DNA of 64,000 nucleotides from JADLHS01 sp964561105 (GTDB lineage Bacteria; Verrucomicrobiota; Verrucomicrobiia; Limisphaerales; JADLHS01): the NCBI GenBank assembly GCA_964561105.1, contig CAZLOH010000001.1:124001-188000 (forward strand), in the 5' to 3' direction. The notes under the pieces are model-generated. The model was given only the letters and a program-made list of their open reading frames with translations, did no database searches and was not told the origin of the DNA. Of the stretch, positions 8,526-18,719 are shown piece after piece (the stretch's first letter is position 1; each line of letters starts with the position of its first letter). Made by a program: the position numbers and the translations under genes.

Positions 8526-8566
8526 TTGATGCAAGTCAAGGAATCGGCCACGCGGCAGCGTATTCT
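8526..8566 (+). promoter_or_regulatory. FNR/DNR-type promoter of the giant cytochrome gene
   Basis: The box TTGATGCAAGTCAA (8526-8539) is a near-perfect CRP/FNR-family inverted repeat. A -10-like TATTCT follows at 8561-8566, 21 nt after the box. This spacing places the box near -41.5 of a start site at about 8574, the geometry of class II FNR promoters. The same layout occurs at three other promoters in the window. The stretch 8341-8715 holds no gene that I can support. Confidence 0.65.
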
Positions 8567-8715
8567 GGAACAACCCAAGCTTGGTCTGTCGGCAAGTAAC
8601 AGCTGTCTTAAGGCACCGGGGTGATGATATGAAACCGTTGGAAGTATCGAATCGAGCGATCCGTGACTGGCGCAGTTTGTCGTGCAGCATTCCTTCTCCC
8701 TTTCCATACTGGACG

Positions 8716-11700
8716 ATGAAACCCTCAGCGACCTCCACGCTTCGCGGATTACGGCTGATCGGCGTCCTGTTGTTGCTCCAGTTAACTCATGCTCAAGCCC
8801 AGCCGTACGGGTTGGACACACGACCCGCAGTCGGGGCATTCCTAAACGGCGCGCTGCCTTTGGCGAACGGAAGCGACACGGCCTGGTCGGCCGTCGAGGC
8901 TTTCCCAAATCTGGCTTTCAACAATGCGGTTGGTTTGGTTCCGCAACCGGGGACCAACCGGCTTTACGTGTTGGAACGCGAAGGGCGAATCTTCTCCATT
9001 CCCAACATCACTGACACTACAAACAAGACTTTGGTCCTGGATCTATCGCAGCATACACAAGGCTACAACGACAGCGGGCTGCTCGGGTTGGCGCTTCACC
9101 CGCAATTCGGCCAACCGGGTTCATCAAATCGCAACTACATCTATGTCTATTATAACTATTCGCCTCAACCGGTCGGCCCGGAAGTCGGCGGCAATGCTCC
9201 AAACACGACGCAGTCCTACAACCGGCTGAGTCGTTTCACTGTGCCAGACGAGGCCGTGACAGCCGATCCCGAATCCGAACTTGTCCTGATCAATCAGTAC
9301 GATGAGCATCTCTGGCATAATGGCGGCGGGATTTTTTTTGGACTCGATGGATTTCTGTACCTGAGCAACGGAGACGAAGGGACAGGCAACGATTCGCTGG
9401 ACAACACCCAGACGATTACCAACGGACTTTTTGCGGGTGTCTTGCGGATTGATGTGGACATGGACTCCAGCCGCAGCCATCCCATCCGTCGCCAGCCGCA
9501 GAACGGCAACACCACGGGGAATATGCCGGTTGGGTGGCCCGACAGCTTTACCGCGAATTATTTCATCCCCAACGACAACCCTTGGGTTAACACCAATGGC
9601 TCAGTGTTGGAAGAATTCTACGCCATCGGTCTTCGTAGCCCGCATCGCATGACCTACGATCCGCCTAGCGGCCGAATCTGGGTGGGCGACGTTGGCGAAG
9701 GTGCGTGGGAAGAGGTCTCCTTGATTGAGAAGGGAGGGAATAGCCAATGGGCTTACCAGGAGGGTGCGAATTCCGGTCCGAAGACCAAGCCTGGTTCGTT
9801 GATCGGCACGGACCAACCACCCGTGTACGATTATCCGCATGCCAACAACAATAATTGCGTGATTGGTGGCTACGTTTATCGAGGTTCAGCCCATCCATCG
9901 CTCTCTGGCCAGTATATTTTCGGCGACAATGGTTCCGGCCGGGTATGGAAGATGAGCTATGACGGAATCCATCCCACCACGGTCACGCTGCTCTGCACCG
10001 TTCCGGATGGTATCTACAGCCTGACCAGTTTCGGTTTGGATCAAAGCAACGAGCTTTACATGTGCGTTTATGGCGAAGGCAAGGGGATATACAAGCTGGC
10101 CGCCACAGCCAACCAAACGACGCCACCGCCCGCATTGCTGTCCCAAACGGGCATCTTTACCAACACTGCCTCGCTCACTCCTGCCGACGTCCTGGTGCCT
10201 TTCGATGTCGCCTCGCCGCTCTGGTCCGACGGCGCCCACACGCAACGTTGGTTGGCGGTCCCCAACGATGGCGCGCCATATAGCACGGACGAAACCATCA
10301 GCTTCGCCACCAACGGCAACTGGAACTGGCCCATCGGTAGTGTGCTGGTGAAGCACTTTGATTTGCCCATCAACGACACCAATCCGACCGTATCCAAGCG
10401 ACTGGAAACCCGACTCCTCGTGCATGGCACCAACCAACAATGGTATGGGCTTACTTACAAGTGGCGCGCGGACGGTTCGGATGCCGATCTGCTTTCCGAT
10501 GGTCTCGCGGAGAACATCCTAATCACCACCGCGACCGGTGTCCGCACGCAGATTTGGAACTATCCTTCGCGCGACGAATGCCGCGTTTGCCACAACGCCA
10601 ACGCCGGCGGCGTGCTCGGTCCGCGCACCTGCCAGTTGAACCACACATTCTACTACCCGCAAACCAGCGTGGCCGACAACCAGTTGCGCGCTCTCGGCCA
10701 CGCGGGCTACTTTGACAACGCACCCGCCGAAGTCACGCTCGATTCCCTGCCGCAGGCATTCCCATTGGATCACCCCTCAGCTCCACTCGCCACCAAGGTC
10801 CGCTCCTATCTCGACTCGAACTGTGCCCATTGCCACCGTCCGAACGGTGTTCGTGCCGACTTCGACGCGCGTTTCGACACGCCGCTGGAGGCTCAAAACA
10901 TTGTGGGCGGTCTGGTGCGCAATACTCTCGGCGTTACCAACGCGCGCGTCGTCATGCCGCAAAGTGTCACGCAATCCATCATGCACTTCCGGCAGGCCAC
11001 CGCACTCCCCGCCCTGCGCATGCCCCCGCTCGGCCGCACCCTCGTGGACACTGCTGCGCTCAACATTCTCACCCAGTGGATTGCAAGCCTGCCGCCAATC
11101 TTCAGCCTACCGTCGCCTTGGACTAATCACGACGTCGGCCCGGTCGGTATCGTGGGAAGTGCTGCCCACGCCCTTGGCAAATTCACACTCACCGGTTCTG
11201 GCGTGGACATCTGGGATCCAGAAGACAGTTTCCACTTCATGTACCGCCCGTTGGTCGGAGACGCAACGCTGACCGTGCGTGTAGGTAGCCAGCAACGCAC
11301 GGCCTCGTGGGCGCTGGCGGGCGTGATGCTCCGGCAGAGCCTGGACGCCGCATCGCAGCATGCCTTCGTCGGTTGCACCCCCGATTGGGGCATCTCCTTC
11401 ACCCGGCGACTCATACCGGACGGTTTCAGTTCCTATACTGCCGGCGACGCCTATGTCGCGCCCTATTGGGTCAGGCTTACGCGCCGCGACAACACCTTTA
11501 CAGCCTATCAATCCGCCGATGGCACCAACTGGACACAGGTGGGCAGCCCGCAGGCGATCAGCATGACCGGTTCAATTTACGCCGGTCTTGCCGTAACCTC
11601 AGCTGACAACAGTGTGCTCGGCACGGCTACGTTCGACCACCTCCTGCTCACCGGCCCGAACGTGAACAATCCACCCTCCATCTCCGAATTCGCGAGCATT

Positions 11701-14067
11701 GCGCTGGACGAAAACACCACTTCCAGTCCGGTGAATTTTCAAGTGAGCGACATTGAAACCGCCGCGAGTAATCTCGTCGTTACCGCCATCTCGTCGAATC
11801 CGGCGTTAATTGACGCCGGGCTGATTATCGGAGGCGGTGGCACCAACCGCACCCTCACCCTGACGCCTGTGGTCGGCCAGTCGGGCATCACCACGATCAC
11901 CGTCGCGGTTACGGATGCGGGCGGCCTTGGCGCGAGCAACAGCTTCCAACTCACCGTCAACGCGCTCGCCCCGTCCGGCATTTCCGGGATCGTGCGGGAC
12001 GCCGTCACACTGCTGCCCATACCCGGCGCACGAGTTACCCTGCAAGCCACCGCCCACCAGACCAACACCGAGGCGGATGGTCATTTTACCCTGCTAATCA
12101 ACAACGGTACCGACCTTGTAATCGTCGGTGCGCAGCAAGGCTATTACAACGCCTCAGTCACAACGAACGCCCCCGCCACCAACGTCAACTTGTGGCTCGA
12201 ACCCGTTCCCCTCATGCAGAACTCCAACTACGTTGTGCTTTCGCCGAATACTTGCGGTGTCTGCCATCCCAACCAACTTGCGCAATGGCAGGGCACGCCG
12301 ATGGCCAGCGCCGGATCGAATACCTGGGTTCATGATACCTACAGTGGCCTCGGCACCGCCAACGGCACGAATGGCTTCGTTTATTTGCGCGACTCCGTTC
12401 TTGCGCCCAACAATCCCAATGCCGAGTGTGCTGCCTGCCATCAGCCGCAACGCTGGATTCATACTCCGTTCACGCCGTTGCAGGATCTCACTCTGACGGC
12501 CGATGCGGCCACAGTTCATGGTGTTTCATGCGAGGTCTGCCACAAGATCGCCAATGTGGACACGAATAAGATTAACTTCCCTGGAATCTTCCCTGGTGCG
12601 GTCGAGTTCTCGCGCCCGACCGACAGCGCACATCAAGTCCAGTATGGTGTGCTCGGAGACACGGATTACACTTCCGCCGGCTTGATGCGGCCTGCTTTCC
12701 AGCCGCAACTGGTCGCGCAAGTCTGTGCGGTCTGCCATCAGGACGCCAACGACCCAGACGAAAACCATACCTACACCGGCCCAATTTCCGAGCCGACGTA
12801 TCTCGAATGGCTCAATTCGGATTACAGCAATCCACTTTCGTCCAACTACGCCAGTTGCGTGACCTGTCACATGCCGCCCTCCGGCGTCACCCAAGTGTCC
12901 AGCATCCTGCCGCTCACTCGATCCACCAACTCCATCCGTTCTCACACCATCGTCGGCACCACGCCGGAGTTCCTCGAAAACGCCGTCGAACTACAGCTTG
13001 CAGTCACGCTCAACGGCAACGTGCTGCAGGTGCAGGTCACAGTCACCAACGCGCATGCCGGCCATCATGTCCCCACCGGCGTCACCGTCCGCAACGTCAT
13101 CCTGCTTGTCGAAGCCTGGCGCGATTCCGATCACCTACCGCTCACGCATACCGGCACCCAAACCGTTCACGCGCTTGGCGGCGTGGGTGATCCTGCCCAA
13201 GGTTACTACGCGGGCCAACCCGGCAAGCTCTACGCTTTTGTTAATCGCGATGCCCTCGGCAACAGCCCCGTCTTCTTCACCGAGGCGGACAGCGTTTTGT
13301 TTGACTCTCGGCTGGCTGCAAATACCGCTGATACTACTTCTTACTCCTTTGCGGTCCCACCGGAAGGCGGCCCATTGCGCGTCCGCGCCCGTCTCATCTA
13401 CCGACGAGCTTGGCGCGCCATCGTGGATGCCAAGCAATGGACTCAGACCGGCCACGGCCTGCCACTGGAGGATATCCAGCCGCCGCACTTCGGACACCTG
13501 ATGGAAATGGCAGAAGCAGCGCTCGCCGCCCCTACCAATCAACCGCCAACGGCAAACGCCGACAGCATGATTCGTTTCGCCACGCAAGGCACGCTGATCC
13601 CAGTCGCCAACCTGCTCACCAATGACACCGATCCGGATGGCGACGAACTGAGCCTGTCAGCGGTGATGGACGCCCAGCCCATCGGAGCCAGCCTTAGCCT
13701 TTCCAACTCCTCAATCAGTTACTGGCCTGCGTTTGGCGACACGAACCCCGGTAGTTTCCACTATGCAATCCATGACAGTCGCGGCAACGGAGCCACTGGC
13801 CTTGTCAGCGTGCTTGTCCAGCCCGACCCTCCGGTGGCGGACATCCTGACCTTGGTCACTCCGGCAGGCGGCGCGGCCAGTGGGGCACTTGCCGGTTATC
13901 CTGGGTTCACATACACCGTACAGTACACCGACACACTGAACCCGCCCATGTGGCAGAAACTAATTGTTCTGATTGCTGATGATGCAGGCCACCTGGAATT
14001 TACCGACAACCTGCCGCCTGGCCAGGAGAAGCGCTTCTACCGGGCGGTGCGCGGCGCGATGCCGTAA
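8716..14067 (+). CDS. Giant secreted fusion: PQQ-type sugar dehydrogenase beta-propeller plus seven-heme cytochrome c
   Basis: 1783 residues from the ATG at 8716, which opens a clear signal peptide ending AQAQ. An ATG at 8629 with a better ribosome site would add 29 residues. Domains in order: a glucose/sorbosone-dehydrogenase-like beta-propeller (about 30-460, with GLLGLALHPQF and NGGGIFFG); a cytochrome domain with CRVCH at 622 and CAHCH at 703; a concanavalin/DUF1349-like jelly roll (about 800-970); an Ig/cadherin-like repeat; a carboxypeptidase-regulatory-like beta-sandwich (about 1095-1165); a multiheme segment with CxxCH at 1180, 1238, 1272, 1337 and 1381; and a second cadherin-type repeat near 1620-1700. 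It is probably an extracellular or outer-surface oxidoreductase that oxidises sugars or polyols and passes electrons through hemes. Family homologues of the first 800 residues exist; I do not recognise the whole arrangement. Confidence 0.85.
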   Translation: MKPSATSTLRGLRLIGVLLLLQLTHAQAQPYGLDTRPAVGAFLNGALPLANGSDTAWSAVEAFPNLAFNNAVGLVPQPGTNRLYVLEREGRIFSIPNITDTTNKTLVLDLSQHTQGYNDSGLLGLALHPQFGQPGSSNRNYIYVYYNYSPQPVGPEVGGNAPNTTQSYNRLSRFTVPDEAVTADPESELVLINQYDEHLWHNGGGIFFGLDGFLYLSNGDEGTGNDSLDNTQTITNGLFAGVLRIDVDMDSSRSHPIRRQPQNGNTTGNMPVGWPDSFTANYFIPNDNPWVNTNGSVLEEFYAIGLRSPHRMTYDPPSGRIWVGDVGEGAWEEVSLIEKGGNSQWAYQEGANSGPKTKPGSLIGTDQPPVYDYPHANNNNCVIGGYVYRGSAHPSLSGQYIFGDNGSGRVWKMSYDGIHPTTVTLLCTVPDGIYSLTSFGLDQSNELYMCVYGEGKGIYKLAATANQTTPPPALLSQTGIFTNTASLTPADVLVPFDVASPLWSDGAHTQRWLAVPNDGAPYSTDETISFATNGNWNWPIGSVLVKHFDLPINDTNPTVSKRLETRLLVHGTNQQWYGLTYKWRADGSDADLLSDGLAENILITTATGVRTQIWNYPSRDECRVCHNANAGGVLGPRTCQLNHTFYYPQTSVADNQLRALGHAGYFDNAPAEVTLDSLPQAFPLDHPSAPLATKVRSYLDSNCAHCHRPNGVRADFDARFDTPLEAQNIVGGLVRNTLGVTNARVVMPQSVTQSIMHFRQATALPALRMPPLGRTLVDTAALNILTQWIASLPPIFSLPSPWTNHDVGPVGIVGSAAHALGKFTLTGSGVDIWDPEDSFHFMYRPLVGDATLTVRVGSQQRTASWALAGVMLRQSLDAASQHAFVGCTPDWGISFTRRLIPDGFSSYTAGDAYVAPYWVRLTRRDNTFTAYQSADGTNWTQVGSPQAISMTGSIYAGLAVTSADNSVLGTATFDHLLLTGPNVNNPPSISEFASIALDENTTSSPVNFQVSDIETAASNLVVTAISSNPALIDAGLIIGGGGTNRTLTLTPVVGQSGITTITVAVTDAGGLGASNSFQLTVNALAPSGISGIVRDAVTLLPIPGARVTLQATAHQTNTEADGHFTLLINNGTDLVIVGAQQGYYNASVTTNAPATNVNLWLEPVPLMQNSNYVVLSPNTCGVCHPNQLAQWQGTPMASAGSNTWVHDTYSGLGTANGTNGFVYLRDSVLAPNNPNAECAACHQPQRWIHTPFTPLQDLTLTADAATVHGVSCEVCHKIANVDTNKINFPGIFPGAVEFSRPTDSAHQVQYGVLGDTDYTSAGLMRPAFQPQLVAQVCAVCHQDANDPDENHTYTGPISEPTYLEWLNSDYSNPLSSNYASCVTCHMPPSGVTQVSSILPLTRSTNSIRSHTIVGTTPEFLENAVELQLAVTLNGNVLQVQVTVTNAHAGHHVPTGVTVRNVILLVEAWRDSDHLPLTHTGTQTVHALGGVGDPAQGYYAGQPGKLYAFVNRDALGNSPVFFTEADSVLFDSRLAANTADTTSYSFAVPPEGGPLRVRARLIYRRAWRAIVDAKQWTQTGHGLPLEDIQPPHFGHLMEMAEAALAAPTNQPPTANADSMIRFATQGTLIPVANLLTNDTDPDGDELSLSAVMDAQPIGASLSLSNSSISYWPAFGDTNPGSFHYAIHDSRGNGATGLVSVLVQPDPPVADILTLVTPAGGAASGALAGYPGFTYTVQYTDTLNPPMWQKLIVLIADDAGHLEFTDNLPPGQEKRFYRAVRGAMP

Positions 14068-14078
14068 GCCGGGGCTTC

Positions 14079-14099
14079 GTGGATCGATCTATCCACTTT
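14079..14099 (+). terminator. Weak stem-loop after the giant cytochrome gene
   Basis: GTGGAT (14079-14084) pairs with ATCCAC (14091-14096), followed by a short TTT, 12 bases after the stop codon. The position suits a terminator, but the stem is only 6 bp and the T run is short. Between here and the start of the right-hand repeat (14217) I see nothing else. Confidence 0.3.
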
Positions 14100-14216
14100 G
14101 GTAAATGACTGATTTGCCGCGGGCGCACGGAGATCCGGTCACCGCTTCAGCGGTCGGATGAAGCGAGAAAGTCTTGTCAGACCGTCCGGCTCAAGGCACG
14201 GCATATGTCACGTCGT

Positions 14217-14831
14217 GCCGCCCGCCAGAATGACGGCGCTGAAATTCATTTCAGGTTTCATGCCGCAACACGCCATCAGTCAGGATGCGACAGCGCAATC
14301 CGCCGCGACCCTGCAGCCAATCCTCCGCCCCCGGGCCAAGCGCCGAATTCATCCAATAACAGGGTTTGCTCTCCTCCACCCCGACAAAGCGGACGCCCTG
14401 CACTTCAAATGGCTGGCCGATGAGTGCCGCCAGATCCGCGCCGCGCACAAAAGCATTGCGGCGTGCTCCCTGGGGCGACGCGTCCGGCAAATTCAGTTCG
14501 TGACGCAGCAACTCGAACACTTCCATCGCGAAGAACGTGATTTGCCCCTTGTAGTTTTCCTTGAAGTCAAAAAAACGATCACCCCGAATGCCGCGTCCCG
14601 CGACGCACTCGAGCGTTTCCGTCGCAACGATGGGATGCTGCCCCGCAGGCTGGCCGTGGTGGCCAAAGAAATTGTGGCCCGGGGAAATGAAGAGTTGCTC
14701 AACACGCATGGCTGAATTCTGTCCCATCAGCACATCGGGTGCAATCGCGCGTCGGCAACGGCCTGATACGTTTCGACACAACGATTGCACACTCCCTGCC
14801 CGGGAAGCCACGACGGAAATTCGGCGGTGAT
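14217..14831. repeat. Right copy of the 615-bp direct repeat
   Basis: Matches 7726-8340. This copy is continuous with the rest of the molybdoenzyme operon upstream (HExxH gene, chaperone and so on), whereas its mobA part stops after about 11 codons at 14217. The left copy is the reverse: mobA is intact and the HExxH gene is cut. The original order was therefore HExxH gene, MOSC, mobA, now split by the inserted segment. Confidence 0.9.
14251..14709 (-). CDS. MOSC domain protein, operon copy
   Basis: 152-residue MOSC protein, almost identical to 7760-8218, with the conserved cysteine in VEESKPCYWM. It is the last intact gene of the molybdoenzyme operon and starts 17 bases after the HExxH gene. 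Its family is linked to Mo cofactor sulfuration or persulfide transfer. In this place it may help mature or protect the cofactor of the large catalytic subunit. That is inference from context. Confidence 0.87.
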   Translation of the reverse strand: MRVEQLFISPGHNFFGHHGQPAGQHPIVATETLECVAGRGIRGDRFFDFKENYKGQITFFAMEVFELLRHELNLPDASPQGARRNAFVRGADLAALIGQPFEVQGVRFVGVEESKPCYWMNSALGPGAEDWLQGRGGLRCRILTDGVLRHET

Positions 14832-15692
14832 TTGCCCAAGAATCTCCGCTGGCAACCCGTCGGTGTCAGCCCAGTCGAATGTGGGGAAGTCGCAGAGCGG
14901 GCAGGATGCTCCCGGTGCGGGACGCTGAACATCCCGCAACCCGCGCGGGTCGGCGATGAGTGCAATGAATTTCACGTGGCGCGGGACGGTGTTTTGCCAG
15001 AGCGCGGCAAATGTTTCGGTCTGCTTCGGCTCCGACCAGAACGAGTAGCCGCGCGCAAAGGCGGCCGCATGGCGCTCGCGGGGTTGCATCGGCGCGTGGC
15101 CGGCGGTCGCCAACCGGCCGTCAATGGTAATATCCCAGAGCAGGCGATACCGCTCGCGGGCGAGGCGCTTCTGGGCGGCGTTTAGTCCAGGCAGGTCCAG
15201 CGCGGGCGAATACCCGAACTCAGGGTTCAGCATGTCGTGCAGGTGCGTGAACTCGTGACGGAGGTAGTCACGCAACGACGCGTCGTTTATCATGCGCTCC
15301 AGTCGCAGCGCGAGCAGGCCGGTGCGCTCGCCGGCTTCATTCACGTAGAGTTCCGCGCCTTCGTCGTTCTTGCCGGTGGTCTTGCGCACGGCGAGCGTGC
15401 CGAGTTGCTCGCGCACCAGGGGAAATTCCTTAAGTGTATCCGTCAGCGGCTTCTCCAGTCTCCATTCACGAAACCAGTCGAGGTGCAGTTTGAAGAATGC
15501 GGTGTTGCGCTCGTCGGGATCAGGTATGCCGTAGAGCCTCTCACGCTCGCGATGGAAGCGCGCGATCTGCAGCGGATGCAGACTATAACCTTTTGTTGCA
15601 GATGCAACAAGAGGTTGCAGCACCTTGTGCCGTCCACTGGCGCGGAGGAAGACGGCGGCTTCGATGAAATCCTCGTCGTAGCGGAGTTGCAT
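14727..15692 (-). CDS. Unknown HExxH protein in the molybdoenzyme operon, with two cysteine pairs
   Basis: 321 residues, no signal peptide or membrane segment. A zinc-metallopeptidase-like HEFTH (146-150) is followed by an acidic stretch and, about 20 residues on, by a helix containing DITIDGRL. The C-terminus carries CPLCDF (about 264) and CNRC (about 305), which could form a zinc ribbon or treble-clef site. I do not recognise the family. It starts only 3 bases after the chaperone gene and precedes MOSC, so it is co-transcribed with the molybdoenzyme. Possible roles are a maturation protease or a metal/cofactor insertion factor. A fragment of its 3' end is duplicated at about 8236-8340. Confidence 0.7.
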   Translation of the reverse strand: MQLRYDEDFIEAAVFLRASGRHKVLQPLVASATKGYSLHPLQIARFHRERERLYGIPDPDERNTAFFKLHLDWFREWRLEKPLTDTLKEFPLVREQLGTLAVRKTTGKNDEGAELYVNEAGERTGLLALRLERMINDASLRDYLRHEFTHLHDMLNPEFGYSPALDLPGLNAAQKRLARERYRLLWDITIDGRLATAGHAPMQPRERHAAAFARGYSFWSEPKQTETFAALWQNTVPRHVKFIALIADPRGLRDVQRPAPGASCPLCDFPTFDWADTDGLPAEILGQITAEFPSWLPGQGVCNRCVETYQAVADARLHPMC

Positions 15693-15695
15693 GGC

Positions 15696-16611
15696 TCATG
15701 TGGCGGCTAGCGCGCCGGGTGGGAGGTCGCGGATGCCGCAGGAATCGCACAGGCGGTCGGCGGTTTCGTCCACGGGCCGGAGCAACAATTCCTCGCTGCC
15801 CGGGTTCACGCCGAAACGGGCGCACTCGGATTCGATGAATACCCGGGTGAACTCGGCCAGCGCACGCAAGGTGGGTTCATTGGTGGCGGCGGCCAGGCGG
15901 CGCGTGAACGCGGGCGTCCAGCGACCGAGGTGTTCGCGGAGAAATTTCTTTTGCGCCTCCCGGCATTGGGCGAGTTGCGTCGCGTCGTGCTGGTGTTCGA
16001 GCGCGTAGGCTTCCTTGGCGGCGAGGACGCACATGAATTCCAGTTCGAGACAGATGTGATCGTGGCGTTCGCCGGCGTCCTCGGCGACTTCCAGGCCGAA
16101 GGCGCGATAAAACGCGGCGAGGTCGGCGAGGCGATGTGGTTGAAAAAGCGGGTCGGCTTTGATGTCGCCGTATTCGATTTCATTCAGCGGGCAGGAGCCA
16201 CGCGCGGCGTGACCGAAGGTGGCGATGTAGGCGTTGAGAAAGGAGTCGAACGCCGGAGGCAGGAACGCTTGGATCAGGGTCTCGGCGCTGACAAGCACGG
16301 ACTGGCCGACATAGACATTGGCGGCGCGGAGGGAGTTGATGGTCTGCGCTTGCGTGAGCCAACGCCACGTGTCCGGCATGGGATCCTCGTAAGCCTTGGC
16401 GAGAAAGCGGTGGATGAATGAACGCGCGACGGCGAGGTCAATCGCAGCTTGGAGCGTCGCCTGGTCTTCTGTAGCAGCCGACGTGAGTCGGCTCTGACTG
16501 GATGGAGCGGACTCACGCCCGCTGCTACCAGAATCGTCGGCGCGATAGTTGCCAAACACCGAGCGTTTCGGCGTGTCGGTCCGGGCGGCCCATTCGCCGC
16601 GCAAGCGGGGA

Positions 16612-16628
<17 letters not shown>
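15696..16628 (-). CDS. TorD/NarJ-family molybdoenzyme chaperone
   Basis: Cytoplasmic chaperone that binds the catalytic subunit (and its Tat signal) until Mo cofactor is inserted. About residues 65-290 form the all-helical TorD domain, including YIATFGHAARGSCPLNEIEYG and AAFYRAFGLEVAEDAGERHDH, with the family acidic motif around ERHDHICLELEFM. Its start overlaps the beta-subunit gene by 17 bases. The first ~60 residues are unusual: they are partly encoded by a dispersed inverted repeat (16471-16528) and look unrelated to the family. Either the extension is tolerated or a start further in is used. Confidence 0.85.
16471..16528. repeat. Dispersed inverted repeat inside the chaperone coding region
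   Basis: Outer arms GTAGCAGC (16471-16478) and GCTGCTAC (16521-16528) are exact complements. Inside is a hairpin GCCGAC-GTGA-GTCGGC. The sequence has the look of a REP-type genomic repeat and adds about 19 codons to the N-terminus of the chaperone without breaking frame. Confidence 0.65.
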
Positions 16629-17883
<1,255 letters not shown>

Positions 17884-17934
17884 GTTGGTAAGCGGTTAAA
17901 CGGTTAGATCAGTGAATGGTTAAACGGGTCGCGG

Positions 17935-18483
17935 TCATACGGTGTATTCGGGAAGAGGTGCTCCGGTTGGGTCGGTCAATCTCGTTTCCGACTTCGTGAG
18001 TTGTGTGTCCGCGCCGTTTGCTGGTTCGCCGCGCGCCCCCTCACCCTGACCCTCTCCCCCTCCGAGGGGGCGAGGGGACAGCAAAGAACGCGCTTTGGAA
18101 AATTCGAGGCTGCTCGTGCCATCCGGCGTCGCCGATTCGCGTTGAGACGGCGGACGATTCTCCCTCTCTCCTTCGGAAGGGGAGAGGGCCGGGGTGAGGG
18201 GATTGGTTGCGACGCCCGGCCACTCCGCTTTCCTTCCCCAGCGCGCGAAGACGTCGGTGATGAGGTCGCGGATGAACGGCTCGCCGCGCTTCTCGAACGC
18301 CATGTTCGGCCCGACGTAGTGCGGGTTGCGGAACAGCGCGAGCACCTGCTGGTGGCCGTAGCCCATGCGCATGAATTCCTCGATGAACGTCTCGGCCATG
18401 TCGTTCGTGGTGTCTTCATGCGTCATGAAGGCCATGCCGTTCAGTTCAAACGGATCTTCAAAATCGAATTCGCCTTTGGGCAT
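17935..18483 (-). CDS. Small conserved-looking protein between molybdoenzyme alpha and beta genes, tail made of repeats
   Basis: 182 residues from ATG 18483 (MPKGEFDFEDPFELNG). The first ~90 residues look like a genuine acidic, helical domain (THEDTTNDMAETFIEEFMRMG, then ALFRNPHYVGPN). The rest is translated from two oppositely oriented dispersed repeats that give the low-complexity LTPALSPSEGERE type of peptide. I do not recognise the N-terminal domain. It is placed between the catalytic and Fe-S subunits with no promoter apparent, which suggests a small accessory subunit or assembly factor. The C-terminal extension is probably a non-functional insertion that happened to stay in frame. Confidence 0.6.
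   Translation of the reverse strand: MPKGEFDFEDPFELNGMAFMTHEDTTNDMAETFIEEFMRMGYGHQQVLALFRNPHYVGPNMAFEKRGEPFIRDLITDVFARWGRKAEWPGVATNPLTPALSPSEGERENRPPSQRESATPDGTSSLEFSKARSLLSPRPLGGGEGQGEGARGEPANGADTQLTKSETRLTDPTGAPLPEYTV
18039..18203. repeat. Pair of inverted dispersed repeats within a coding region
   Basis: One unit reads CCCTCACCCTGACCCTCTCC from 18039. The second, at about 18155-18203, is its inverted relative with GGGGAGAGGGCC and GGGGTGAGGGGATTGG. Each forms its own hairpin (CCTCCGAGGGGG and CCTTCGGAAGG). This repeat type is widespread in GC-rich genomes. Here the pair encodes about 50 residues of the small protein's tail. Confidence 0.7.
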
Positions 18484-18501
18484 AACTTTATTTCCTGCCA
18501 A

Positions 18502-18625
18502 GGAGCGCGGCTGTGTGCGAAGCACCAGCCGCAGCGGTGAGGGAAGTCCAAGCGACCTGAGAGCTTTTCGGGCGTGACCCGCAGCGGAGTTGCTGCGGCT
18601 GGTCTTTCAGACACAGCCGCGCTCC
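18502..18625. repeat. MITE-like inverted-repeat element, GGAGCGCGG termini
   Basis: Terminal arms GGAGCGCGGCTGTGT (18502-18516) and ACACAGCCGCGCTCC (18611-18625) are perfect complements over 15 bp. A second inner pair, ACCAGCCGCAGC (18524-18535) and GCTGCGGCTGGT (18592-18603), is also perfect. It sits in the 236-bp gap between the alpha-subunit gene and the small gene. A shorter element with the same GGAGCGCGG ends is at 22282-22387. Confidence 0.75.
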
Positions 18626-18719
18626 GTTTTCACCTCGCAGTTCTTGGAATTCTTTCGTCATTCGGATTTCGCGTTTCGGGTTTAGTCAGAGCCTCCTTAC
18701 ATCGGCTGCAACAAAAGGT

